A DNA stretch of 22,127 bases from NCBI GenBank assembly GCA_024640445.1, contig JAHEEZ010000025.1, forward strand, positions 1-22,127, given 5' to 3'. The position numbers were made by a program, and so were the translations under genes. How positions within the stretch are numbered: the stretch's first letter is position 1; each line of letters begins with the position of its first letter. Below the pieces are notes generated by a model. It was not told the DNA's origin, searched no databases, and saw only the letters and a program-made list of their open reading frames with translations. This document shows, piece by piece, positions 14,222 to 22,127 of the stretch. This DNA is from Acidobacteriota bacterium. Its GTDB lineage: Bacteria > Acidobacteriota > Blastocatellia > Pyrinomonadales > Pyrinomonadaceae.

Positions 14222-15706
14222 TCAACCGCCTGCTGGTGGCGGAAGGTCTGCAACCAGCCTTAGTGAGACAGAAAGCTCATCAAGCTGGAAGTGCGGTCTC
14301 AGGAACGCCACCGCGCGGTATGCGCCCGGCTTGCCCGGAACCTCCGCAACGTCGACTCTGGCCTCGCGAAGCGGATACTTCGCTTTCTGCGCAGCAGGTG
14401 CGACGTCGTTCTCAAGGACGTAGCCCGAAATCCACTTGTTGAGGAAACGGGTCGCCTCTTCACGGGACATGAACGAACCGATCTTGTCGCGCATCATTGA
14501 CTTCAAGTAATGAGCGAACCTGGAGACTGCGAAGATATACTGCAGCTGCGAAGAAAGCCTCGCATTGGCATTCGCCTCATCGGTATCGTACTTCTTGGGT
14601 TTGTTGGCTGACTGCGTGGCAAAGAATGCCGCGTAGTCTGTGCCTTTGCAGTGGACAAGCGGCACGAACCCGTTGTCAGAGAATTCCTTCTCGCGACGGT
14701 CCGTGATCGCCACTTCAGTTGGGCACTTCATCGCGACCTCGCCTTCGTCGGTTGCGAATGTGTGTGTCGGAAGACCGTCCACAAGTCCTCCACCCTCAAC
14801 ACCGCGGATCGCGACGCACCAGCCGTGCATTGAGAATGCTTCTGTGAGCCTTGTTCCCAACGCATAAGCGGCGTTACTCCACAAGTACTTCTTGTGGTCG
14901 GTCCCATCCACGTCTTCCTCGAACATGAAGGTCTCGGTCGGCTTGGTCGCGGCTCCGTATGGTTCGCGGCCAAGCACGTGCGGAAGCGTGAGCCCCACAT
15001 ATCTCGAGTCTTCCGATTCGCGGAAACTTCTCCACTTCATATATTCGGTACGGTCGAAGATCTTCGAAATGTCTCTGACCTCCGTCATCTCCGAAAAAGT
15101 ATCCCATCCGAACAGATCCGGGGACGCCGCGCTCAAGAAAGGCGCGTGTGCGGCCGCTGCCACCTGCGAAACGCTCTCGAGAAGAGCCATGTCCTGCGGG
15201 TGATTACCGAATTCGAAGTCGCCGATCAGCGCGCCGTAAGGGGCTCCGCCGAATGTTCCGTACTCTTCTTCGTAGATCTTCTTGAACATCGTCGACTGGT
15301 CAAATTCCAGGGCGCGTTCGAAGTCCTTCAACAGGTCCTTCTTAGTAACCGACATCACTCTGATCTTGAGTTGCGGCCCGGTCAGGCTGTTCTTGATCAA
15401 ATGATGAAGGCCTCGCCAGGAGCCCTCGAGTTTCTGAAACTCGGCCTGATGCATGATCTCATTCATCTGTGCTGTGACGAGCCGGTCAATTTCCGCCACG
15501 CGGGCATTGATCGTCGCATCCATGTTCTTCGTCATCGTCAGTTCGCCGCTCATCGCCTGGCTGACAAATTCAGAGATCATGTCTTTCGCACGTTCTTTCT
15601 GGAACTCATCACGCGCCATCCTGCCTTCTGTAAGGATCTGGTCCAACAGACCAACTTCTTGTTCCTCGACTTGGGCTTCTTTTTGTTCCTGTGCTTTTTT
15701 AGCCAT
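14222..15706 (-). CDS. tssC: TssC, large sheath subunit
   Basis: A 494-aa protein of the TssC/VipB/ImpD family (COG3517, DUF877), usual length. It pairs with TssB to form the cytoplasmic contractile sheath. Visible motifs are EFQKLEGSWRGLHHLI (89-104), EEYGTFGGAPYGALIGDFEF (147-166), AAAAHAPFLSAASPDLFG (183-200) and the C-terminal YPLREARVDVAEVPGKPG plus FLRPHFQLDELSVSLRLVA. The charged Gln/Glu/Lys-rich N-terminus matches the part that interlaces with neighbouring sheath subunits. A strong AGGAGG site precedes the ATG, and tssB ends 20 bp upstream, so the two sheath subunits are translated together. The C-terminus ends in PPPAGG. Confidence 0.97.
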   Translation of the reverse strand: MAKKAQEQKEAQVEEQEVGLLDQILTEGRMARDEFQKERAKDMISEFVSQAMSGELTMTKNMDATINARVAEIDRLVTAQMNEIMHQAEFQKLEGSWRGLHHLIKNSLTGPQLKIRVMSVTKKDLLKDFERALEFDQSTMFKKIYEEEYGTFGGAPYGALIGDFEFGNHPQDMALLESVSQVAAAAHAPFLSAASPDLFGWDTFSEMTEVRDISKIFDRTEYMKWRSFRESEDSRYVGLTLPHVLGREPYGAATKPTETFMFEEDVDGTDHKKYLWSNAAYALGTRLTEAFSMHGWCVAIRGVEGGGLVDGLPTHTFATDEGEVAMKCPTEVAITDRREKEFSDNGFVPLVHCKGTDYAAFFATQSANKPKKYDTDEANANARLSSQLQYIFAVSRFAHYLKSMMRDKIGSFMSREEATRFLNKWISGYVLENDVAPAAQKAKYPLREARVDVAEVPGKPGAYRAVAFLRPHFQLDELSVSLRLVADLPPPAGG

Positions 15707-15726
15707 TAACTAAATCCTCCTTTTGC

Positions 15727-16248
15727 TTACTCGTCTTTGCCTTCTGCGCCTAAGCCGAGTGCATCGCTCAATTCCTTTTGCTTGCCCTCGTCTGAGATTA
15801 TGTCTTCGAGAAGGTTCTCGAGTTTCTCGTTACCGTCCATTTTTGATCGCAGGTCTGTAAGTTTCTGCCGGGCTTCGATTAGCCTGCGAAGCGGTTCAAC
15901 CTGCTGAACAATGTTGTCGGGTTCGAAATCCTCGATATTCTCGAATTTGAGCTCAACGCCCATCTTGCTGCCGTCATCCTGCAGCTTGTTGTCGACGGTA
16001 TAGGCCAGGCGCGGATTCATTCCGGCCAGGACCTGGTTGAAATTGTCGGCGTCGATCTCGACAAATTTTCTGTTCTTGAGTGCCGGGAGCGGCTCTTCCG
16101 GCTTGCCGACAAAGTCGCCCATCACGCCGATCACAAAGGGTAATTCTTTCAATTCGATCGCCCCGCCGACTTCCACGTCGTAGGTGATCTGAACCCTTGG
16201 CGGCCGTACGCGGTCAAGCTTGTGTTGCAGACTCTCTTTCTTTGGCAT
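15727..16248 (-). CDS. tssB: TssB, small sheath subunit
   Basis: A 173-aa protein of the TssB/VipA/ImpC family (DUF770), usual length. It forms the sheath protomer with TssC, and its C-terminal part contributes to the region seen by ClpV. Visible motifs are ESLQHKLDRVRPPRVQITY (5-23), ELPFVIGVMGDF (35-46), the NRKFVEIDADNFNQVLAGM box (about 59-77) and VEPLRRLIEARQKLTDL (about 117-133). AAGGAGA lies about 7 nt before the ATG. It follows tssA by 62 bp with no terminator between them. Confidence 0.97.
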   Translation of the reverse strand: MPKKESLQHKLDRVRPPRVQITYDVEVGGAIELKELPFVIGVMGDFVGKPEEPLPALKNRKFVEIDADNFNQVLAGMNPRLAYTVDNKLQDDGSKMGVELKFENIEDFEPDNIVQQVEPLRRLIEARQKLTDLRSKMDGNEKLENLLEDIISDEGKQKELSDALGLGAEGKDE

Positions 16249-16310
16249 TTACTTGTCTCCTTTGGTTATTGGTTCGGTTTTATTGCTTAATTGATCTTCT
16301 TGCCGGTTTC

Positions 16311-17654
16311 TCATACAGATGTCTGGTCGGTCGGCGGTGGCTCGTCGCCCTCGTTTGTATTGAATCCAAGCGTTTGTCTGATCTGATATAGGATCGTTTC
16401 GTCCTTGATAACGTCTTTCAGCCAGTTCTCAAGCGGCATATTGCCCCATTTCACGGCCCGCGAAACAAGATACGACACAGGGCTGTGAGGTTCGGTCTTG
16501 CGGAAGAATCCTGCAAGTTCCGATAATCTCCGAAGCGCTTCCGCGCGGCTCTGTATAGGTCCGGTCGTTCCAGTGCCCCCTCCGGCGGAGGTCCCTGTCG
16601 CGCCTTCGGCTCCCTCGGCTTCCGCTTCGACCTCGTCAGGCTCTTCCTGTCTTTTTTGTTCAAGGATCTTGTCGGTCTGAGTCTTTATGTCGTCCAGCGC
16701 CTTCTTGATCAGCCTCGTTCCCGGAGCCTGATTGACGTCGAACTTCTCTTCGATCGCGAGGTTCAGGGCCTTCAGCGCGCCAAGGCATTCTTCGATGGCA
16801 ACATTGAGCTCTTCATAGAATGCCCTTTTGGACTGAGCGATGGATACGGTCCATCTGTCCGCAGTCACCTTTCCGAGCCTGACCGCCTCAGCCTCCAGTT
16901 TCCGTATCCGTTCGGCGTCTTCAGTCGGCATGGAATCGATATCAGCCGGGATCTCGTATTTCTTTGAGTCGAGATAATCGAAATAGCTGTAACCGTCCGG
17001 AGTTATAGGAGCCTTCTGAATGGCAAGCGCACCCTCTGTATCAACCAGGGAGATCGCGTTTGCGCGGCCTTCCATGTCACCTTCGTAGAGCTCCGGATAG
17101 ATCGTATCCCAGAAGATCTTCTGCAGCCCTGTCAGCATGTAAAGCGCATCGCGAAGCCCCTCAAAGCCGTGCACACTCACCAATGCCTCGGATAATAGGG
17201 CGGCAAGCTGCAGGTCCTTGGACTGACCCTCGATAACGGGAACGGCAACGGAAATGACCTTTCCATATTCCGCGACCTTGAGTTCAGTTTGCCACTCGCC
17301 CCTCGCCAGATTGTCGTCAGACCGCCGTGCCTCGTTCACCTCGTCATAGACTCCGGAGTAACGAAGGTATTCTCCGGAGGGGTTCTCTCCGGGGATCGGC
17401 CGCAGCAGGGCCTCAAGATCGACAACGCGGGGCCTGGAAATGCTGCTTGACAGTTCCGGTATCTGGTACGAAGGAACCGCCGGGGCAGCTTCCTCAGCAG
17501 GCGGTGCTTCCGAAGCGGCTTCCGCCGATCCTTCTTCGGCAGTTTCTGCCGCTGCCTCCTGGGGCTCGGCAGCCTCTTCCTGCGGACTCTCGTCGCCGGC
17601 CTGCACTTCCGCGCCGTCTTCGGCGGTCTCAGCTTGTTCCATTTGTTCGCTCAT
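16311..17654 (-). CDS. tssA: TssA (ImpA-type) assembly and capping protein
   Basis: A 447-aa TssA, which recruits baseplate and tail parts and coordinates sheath and tube growth. The ImpA_N domain begins near residue 79 (DLEALLRPIPGENPSGEYLR) and continues through LKVAEYGKVISVAVPVIEGQ. The C-terminal conserved piece IQSRAEALRRLSELAGFF with TEPHSPVSYL (387-396) and RAVKWGNMPLENWL follows. Two low-complexity parts are unusual: an acidic Ala/Glu-rich N-terminal extension (about 1-60) and an Ala/Gly/Thr/Glu linker (about 340-366). GAGGA lies about 7 nt before the ATG. A TAGAAT element with a weak -35 box lies 82-111 bp upstream, so this gene may also have its own promoter. Confidence 0.95.
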   Translation of the reverse strand: MSEQMEQAETAEDGAEVQAGDESPQEEAAEPQEAAAETAEEGSAEAASEAPPAEEAAPAVPSYQIPELSSSISRPRVVDLEALLRPIPGENPSGEYLRYSGVYDEVNEARRSDDNLARGEWQTELKVAEYGKVISVAVPVIEGQSKDLQLAALLSEALVSVHGFEGLRDALYMLTGLQKIFWDTIYPELYEGDMEGRANAISLVDTEGALAIQKAPITPDGYSYFDYLDSKKYEIPADIDSMPTEDAERIRKLEAEAVRLGKVTADRWTVSIAQSKRAFYEELNVAIEECLGALKALNLAIEEKFDVNQAPGTRLIKKALDDIKTQTDKILEQKRQEEPDEVEAEAEGAEGATGTSAGGGTGTTGPIQSRAEALRRLSELAGFFRKTEPHSPVSYLVSRAVKWGNMPLENWLKDVIKDETILYQIRQTLGFNTNEGDEPPPTDQTSV

Positions 17655-17735
17655 TTATCATTCCTCAACGGCTACTATCCTATTGCGGGCCGGTTATTGA
17701 CCGGCAAAAGGATGCGGGCTCAAAAAGGGACACTT

Positions 17736-17765
17736 ATTCTAATCGAGTTCTTAAACTGCAAGCAA
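17736..17765 (-). promoter_or_regulatory. Weak candidate sigma70-type promoter upstream of tssA
   Basis: On the minus strand TTGCTT (17765-17760) and TAGAAT (17741-17736) are 18 bp apart. The -10 matches 5 of 6 consensus bases, the -35 only 3 of 6. It lies in the 155-bp space between tagJ and tssA, which also holds a small GCCGGT/ACCGGC hairpin. The call is tentative. Confidence 0.3.
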
Positions 17766-17809
17766 ACTTTAGAATAAATCGCCCTGCCGAAGTGTCTTTT
17801 GCCTAAAGA

Positions 17810-18610
17810 CTAATCCTCTTTGTGGAAAAATTCAATATCTTTTAGGTCCAGGATCGAACGGTGTTCGCCATCGAACCAAAACATTTTGGTTCCTTCTCCC
17901 AAATACAGATCCTCTCCGAGTTCGCGCCAGTCGGTCATTCTCCCAAGTCTGACCTGGTCGTTCTCGCTCTTGGACGAGCCGGAATAAAGCGCGGGAAGGA
18001 ACATCTCGCCCTTTGTGCCGTTCACCATCGTAACTTCAGTCTGGAGCCAATAGAGATCACGCAGGGATTTTGGCGGGATGAATTCTATTCGCGTCACGTG
18101 TTCGAAAGGCAGCCAGGCATAGGATTCCTTGACGATCGCCTCAAAAACACACATCGTCAGATCGTTGTAATCGCGGAAATCACTGACCTTTTGGCCATTC
18201 ACGCTGCATTCAAAAGCCGGACGCTCTTCTTCGACCTCGTCGAGTACTTTTCGCGCGTCGGCGATATTTCCTTCACGAACGTAGTTGTTAGCGACCAGGA
18301 GCTTTTCGACGTACTTTGGCGGCTCAATAAGGCACTCCGGCATCAGTCCGTCTTCAAAGTACTTTATCCGGTCCCGCTCAGCCATGAAGTTTTGCTTGAA
18401 GATCTGCGCTCCGATCATGGCATTGACGTCCTGCTGTCCGATTACATCGAGTTGTTTTACCGCCCGCTCCCAGTCACCGGAGAAACAGGACAATTCGAAA
18501 AGGAACGTCCTTGCTGTTACGTCCGTCGGCTTGGCCTTCACCGACTCCAGCGCCAACCTGACGGCTTCGTGGAGATTACCTGCATCGAGTTGTGATTTTG
18601 CTTCGTTCAT
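17810..18610 (-). CDS. tagJ: TagJ/ImpE (SciE-type) T6SS accessory protein
   Basis: A 266-aa protein of the ImpE/SciE family. Its P. aeruginosa homologue TagJ/HsiE1 binds ClpV and the sheath protein TssB1. The N-terminal half is TPR-like: a helix pair with GNLHEAVRLALESVKAKPTD (11-30), then LFELSCFSGDWERAVKQLD (37-55). The family-specific C-terminal half has AWLPFEHVTRIEFIPPKSLR (about 165-184), DLYWLQTEV (185-193), GRMTDWRELG (223-232) and the terminal WFDGEHRSILDLKDIEFF. It is cytosolic. GGGAG lies 8 nt before the ATG, and tssM ends 59 bp upstream. TagJ occurs only in a subset of T6SS, so it marks this system's subclass. Confidence 0.93.
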   Translation of the reverse strand: MNEAKSQLDAGNLHEAVRLALESVKAKPTDVTARTFLFELSCFSGDWERAVKQLDVIGQQDVNAMIGAQIFKQNFMAERDRIKYFEDGLMPECLIEPPKYVEKLLVANNYVREGNIADARKVLDEVEEERPAFECSVNGQKVSDFRDYNDLTMCVFEAIVKESYAWLPFEHVTRIEFIPPKSLRDLYWLQTEVTMVNGTKGEMFLPALYSGSSKSENDQVRLGRMTDWRELGEDLYLGEGTKMFWFDGEHRSILDLKDIEFFHKED

Positions 18611-18669
18611 AATGTTGACTCCCTTTCTGCTCGCCTCGGCCGGGCGCCTCCAAGAGGATGCGCGGACCG

Positions 18670-21600
18670 TTACTGCAATATCTTTTCCGGTGCCCTGACG
18701 GACTTGAACAGAGACCTGTCAAAGGGGTCGCCGCCCGTAGGTCTGATCTGTATTTTGACCGATTTCCCGCCGCGCGAATATACAAGGTCGTAGCCGGCAT
18801 CCGACTTCACTTTGGACGACGCAGCGTCAAAGAAGTTGAAGAGACCCCATTCACCCGGGAAGTTGAGGTTCGTATCGCCGGAAGCACCGGGTTCCGGTGA
18901 ATCGGTCGTCGAAACGGTCGAATTCTGGGAAATGATGTTCAGAGATAAGCCGTTAATGCCAGACTGCGCAGGGAATTTCAGCTTGAACGAGCCAGTTTCC
19001 CTTGACGACACCTTCGTACCGTCGATCGTGCCTTCGATTATCGTGTCACCCTCTTTCTCGATGATGAAGTCATACTCGAAGCTCGGTGTCTGGCTGGAAC
19101 CGAACAGGGCTTTCCTGAGCTTGAAGGCATTGTTCAGATATTCCACGAACTCCGGCGTGAACTTGACCGGACTGTCCGGCTTCACGGTTACCCCTGTTTC
19201 GGGATCGCCATCGAAGAAATTCTTCAGCCTGTTGTTGTAGAAAGCGGTCAGCGTACCGTCCTGCGGATTGAGATACTTTGCGACCGCCTTGAGGTCCGTC
19301 ACAGGCGTAGAGGCGTCAACGAACGGATAGCCCGTTTCAATGCTCTTCGCTTCCGAGATCACGGAATCCTTCCACGTCTTGTCGATCAGCGTCGTAGAAT
19401 CTCCACCGAACTTGATCCTGACGTTCTGGAGAGGCATCTTGAGAAGCCGGGCGATTTGCTGGGTCGCAGATGTCTGGAATCCTTTTATACGTCCGTCGAT
19501 CTTGATCTCGATCGACGTAAGCGCCTTGTGAAAACTCCTCGGGCTGTCGTCCTCGTTGGCGAGCTGCTGTTTCATCTCGCGTATCGTCGCTTCGGAAGAG
19601 CCTTGCAGTCTTTTCGATATGTCCGCGAGGTCGTTACCGTACAGGTCGATCGGCTGGGGGTCCTTGCTTTCAGGATCACCCATGAAAATGAAAAGCTGAT
19701 TGAATTGCTTGTCGAGTTCCGTATTGTTCTCAACCTCCTGCGATCCGCCCGCATTATTCCACCAATCGGAGATCCAGGAGAGATCGAACCATCCTTTTGC
19801 CACGGGCTTTGCCGCGAGGTCCGTATTCTTCACTACTTCCCTGAGGAAGAGCTTGATCGGCGATTCGGGGCCTGAGAAAGCATCCAGGGCCTCGATCATC
19901 GTCTGGTCGTTTCGGTAAGCGGGTACTCTTGTGCCGGCGATCAGTCTTTGCCACGCTGAGGTGTACTTGTTGAAGTATTCGGACTTGAGCTTGGAAAGCT
20001 CGTCAGCCTTGATGGCCTCCGCCTTTCCTTCTTCTCCCATCACCCAATCGTCCTGACTGAGGACGCTCGTCGCTTTTTCGAGCCTGGCTTTCATATACCC
20101 GCGGTAGCCAGCCGAAGTGAAAGCTCCGGGGATCTTAACGGTACCTTCGATCAATCCCTGGGAATTTCCTCCGAGCAGCGATTCCACGCTGACTTCGCCG
20201 ACTTCGTTGGTGACTTCAGTGATCTGCCTGTTGAGATATCGTTTGTACGCGGGATACTTCACAAGCCGGGCACGGGCAGACTTGACGATCCCCGGATTCG
20301 CGGAAATCCTTGGGAATCCACTGGTGTCTCCGGCGTATTCGCTTTCCCGGTCAACCTGGCCAAAGTAGAACGCCAACTGCGCTTTCGCGAGTGTCTCGTT
20401 GCCAGGCGGAAGCTTTGATTCTACAAGCCAGTACTTCTCAAGCGCCTTCTCGATCTTCGAAGGAGCCGAATTGTCCTTCGCCCGGGCTTTATGATCTTCG
20501 GTCAGCAGGAGATACGTCTCAAGCAGGTCGTAATTGTCCTCCAGGACCTTTTCTTCCGCCTCTTGCGGCGTACGCTGTTCCCCGGCAACGGCAGGCGGCG
20601 CTTTGGAATTGCCGGACGCGAAGGCTGCCAATTCTTTCTCCAGTCGCTGGATGGTCGGCTGGCGGAAACGCCGCTCGATCGCGACGTAATAGATGTTCAT
20701 CAGCCGTTCCCTGAGAAGAGTATTTCCGGAATAAAGGCCGAACCTCATGTAGAATGGCGGGCCGTTCCGTTCGTAATCGTCCATCCTCGCAAGAATGGCT
20801 CTCAGGTCGTTGATCTCATTGATCTCTTTTTGTGTAGCGTCCGCGTCCTTCTTCGTAAGATCGAGGTTCGCGTCGGTCTTGGTGGTTATCAGCACCACCG
20901 AAGCCTTGGCAACCGCGTCGTCCATGAACGCCTTGTTTGCGTAAAGCGAATAGGCGGAGAAGGCAAGGAGGATCAGAGTGATAAAGGTCGCTGTAAGAGT
21001 CAGAAGCCAGCCGAGCACGGGCGGTTTCTGTCTCTGGTCCTGAAATGTCTTTACCAGGTCCCGGTCTCGGAGTATCACATCGGAAAAAAGCTTCTTCGAA
21101 AAATAGGTCGCGCCGACGGTCTGAGGCACTCCCTGCGCGCTTGCCTTTCGGTCACGATTCACCGGTACCGCGGTGAAATAGAATCCCCTGAGGAAAGGAC
21201 TTTCGCTGAATGGATTCGGTCTGAAAAGCGTTGATACGAATGTCCCGAGCTTTCTTCTGGCCGACGAAAAATGGAGCGGGAAGTTGAATATTCTTAACTG
21301 CCTTACCGGCGTGAACGGCGCCGAGAGCCTGATCATCCGCCGCTTCATCAGGGAATCCAGCAATATCTCGAACTCCGAATCGAACTGCGCCTGGGCATTG
21401 TCGCTCTTTTCGAGCGGGATGGTAGTACCCCAGACCAGCGATTCACCTTCCTTCTTCGAGGTCGAGAACGAATCCCTGAATCCCTCTATCGCGTCCGCGT
21501 GGGTGAACACAAGGTACACCGGGAACCGAGTTTTCAATCGCTTGGTCGCGTCGTCGAGCCTGGTGCGGAGAAGTTTTGCCAGTTCCTCAATGTCGCGTTC

Positions 21601-22127
21601 GTCCGAGTGGAGGACCTTTTCCGTGTTGACCGTCAGGATAAGCCCGTCAAGCGGCCGGTTCGACCTCTGTTTCTTTATTGTCTCGAGAAGCGAAGACCAC
21701 TCATCGAAATCGGGCCCTTCAGCCTGGTAGCGTCCCGGTGTATCGATGAACACCGCATCACTTGTCACCCGCCAGTCCACTGTACGGGTCGGCGTGATGT
21801 ATTTGAGCTCTGCCTGCCTTTGGCTGGGCAGCGCCTGGAAGTTAAGTCCGGAGCCAAGTACAAGCGCGGTCTTTCCGCTGCCCCGATCACCGGCGACCAG
21901 ATACCACGGAAGCGAATATAAGGCGTTTCCTGATGCCGCAAGGTCTGAGGTCTTGAGGAACTGAACTACCTCGGTTGTTCCCTTTGTGAGTTCTTCCGAA
22001 GTCGCCACCGGCTTGACGGCCTTTTCCTGGGCTCCCTCGCCGCCATCGACCTTTGCGGCCGCATCGCTCGCAGGGGCCTCTTTTTCCTTCTTCTTTTCGC
22101 CCCGCGTCCTGAGATAATTCGCCACCA
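18670..22127 (-). CDS. tssM: TssM (IcmF-type) inner-membrane channel subunit, 5' end cut by window edge
   Basis: About 1151 residues are visible. A GTG at 22125 could be read as a start, but the two N-terminal membrane helices of TssM are missing before it and the frame is open to the edge, so the gene probably continues outside. The cytoplasmic NTPase-like domain has Walker A GDRGSGKT (79-86) and FIDTPGRY (126-133). A membrane helix follows at about 370-393 (LGWLLTLTATFITLILLAFS), then a long periplasmic part ending in the IcmF C-terminal region (GEWGLFNFFDAASSK, GGDPFDRSLFKS). TssM with TssL and TssJ forms the envelope-spanning complex. tssJ, tssK and tssL are absent from the window and are probably upstream. 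It is the first visible gene of the core run. The residues before the Walker A are a Lys/Glu/Ala-rich cytoplasmic linker (about 9-40). Confidence 0.95.
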   Translation of the reverse strand, partial: VANYLRTRGEKKKEKEAPASDAAAKVDGGEGAQEKAVKPVATSEELTKGTTEVVQFLKTSDLAASGNALYSLPWYLVAGDRGSGKTALVLGSGLNFQALPSQRQAELKYITPTRTVDWRVTSDAVFIDTPGRYQAEGPDFDEWSSLLETIKKQRSNRPLDGLILTVNTEKVLHSDERDIEELAKLLRTRLDDATKRLKTRFPVYLVFTHADAIEGFRDSFSTSKKEGESLVWGTTIPLEKSDNAQAQFDSEFEILLDSLMKRRMIRLSAPFTPVRQLRIFNFPLHFSSARRKLGTFVSTLFRPNPFSESPFLRGFYFTAVPVNRDRKASAQGVPQTVGATYFSKKLFSDVILRDRDLVKTFQDQRQKPPVLGWLLTLTATFITLILLAFSAYSLYANKAFMDDAVAKASVVLITTKTDANLDLTKKDADATQKEINEINDLRAILARMDDYERNGPPFYMRFGLYSGNTLLRERLMNIYYVAIERRFRQPTIQRLEKELAAFASGNSKAPPAVAGEQRTPQEAEEKVLEDNYDLLETYLLLTEDHKARAKDNSAPSKIEKALEKYWLVESKLPPGNETLAKAQLAFYFGQVDRESEYAGDTSGFPRISANPGIVKSARARLVKYPAYKRYLNRQITEVTNEVGEVSVESLLGGNSQGLIEGTVKIPGAFTSAGYRGYMKARLEKATSVLSQDDWVMGEEGKAEAIKADELSKLKSEYFNKYTSAWQRLIAGTRVPAYRNDQTMIEALDAFSGPESPIKLFLREVVKNTDLAAKPVAKGWFDLSWISDWWNNAGGSQEVENNTELDKQFNQLFIFMGDPESKDPQPIDLYGNDLADISKRLQGSSEATIREMKQQLANEDDSPRSFHKALTSIEIKIDGRIKGFQTSATQQIARLLKMPLQNVRIKFGGDSTTLIDKTWKDSVISEAKSIETGYPFVDASTPVTDLKAVAKYLNPQDGTLTAFYNNRLKNFFDGDPETGVTVKPDSPVKFTPEFVEYLNNAFKLRKALFGSSQTPSFEYDFIIEKEGDTIIEGTIDGTKVSSRETGSFKLKFPAQSGINGLSLNIISQNSTVSTTDSPEPGASGDTNLNFPGEWGLFNFFDAASSKVKSDAGYDLVYSRGGKSVKIQIRPTGGDPFDRSLFKSVRAPEKILQ

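Noticed and set aside
14894..15709. Long plus-strand open frame opposite tssC (similar ones lie opposite vgrG, clpV and tagJ at 4435-5121, 5590-6429, 7107-7916 and 17861-18595)
   Set aside because: Their translations are low-complexity or family-less and lie wholly across strong minus-strand genes; they are antisense shadows of the real codon pattern.
22123..22125. GTG as the true start of TssM
   Set aside because: TssM needs two membrane helices before the NTPase domain; they are missing and the frame is open to the window edge.
1..22127. CRISPR array, tRNA, rRNA, insertion sequence, phage attachment site
   Set aside because: No regularly spaced repeats, tRNA-like cloverleaf, transposase frame or terminal repeats were seen. 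Apart from phage-tail-like T6SS parts there are no phage genes.

Overview
The window is most of a bacterial type VI secretion system (T6SS) locus. Fifteen of its 17 genes lie on the minus strand and belong to the T6SS core or its tip module. The other two, at the low-coordinate end, are a plus-strand class II fumarase gene and the 5' part of a minus-strand gene for a secreted CSLREA-type beta-helix protein. Base composition is moderate to slightly GC-rich. Several genes have clear Shine-Dalgarno sites, and the proteins are of Gram-negative type (signal peptide, inner-membrane TssM). CSLREA-type secreted proteins, a TagJ/ImpE-containing T6SS and the general protein style suggest Acidobacteriota, perhaps Blastocatellia. 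That placement is a weak inference, because no rRNA or other marker is present.

Layout from high to low coordinate, which is the direction of transcription. The core run is tssM (5' end cut by the window edge), tagJ/impE, tssA, tssB, tssC, hcp, tssE, a small class-3-type lipase gene, tssF, tssG and clpV/tssH. A strong intrinsic terminator follows clpV (6290-6332). A second unit then begins: vgrG, a DUF4123 adaptor gene, a PAAR-like tip gene, a 131-aa conserved small protein and a 92-aa charged protein. This unit ends 17 bp from the 3' end of convergent fumC. TssJ, TssK and TssL are not here; they probably lie upstream of tssM, outside the window.

How it works together. TssM is the inner-membrane channel subunit. 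TssE, TssF and TssG form baseplate wedges, and TssA primes and caps assembly. TssB and TssC form the contractile sheath around the Hcp tube. ClpV, probably helped by TagJ, recycles the contracted sheath. VgrG plus PAAR form the spike, and the DUF4123 protein should load cargo on VgrG.

The less ordinary parts are: (i) a GxSxG lipase gene placed between the baseplate genes tssE and tssF with no adjacent immunity gene; (ii) a PAAR-like protein split by an Ala-rich helical insertion and lacking a Cys where I would expect one; (iii) a DUF4123 adaptor with no recognisable toxin gene next to it, only two small uncharacterised proteins; (iv) several hairpins flanking hcp; and (v) two Cys-Cys pairs in Hcp. 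I see no rRNA, tRNA, CRISPR array, insertion sequence or attachment site. No gene-free stretch exceeds 300 bases.
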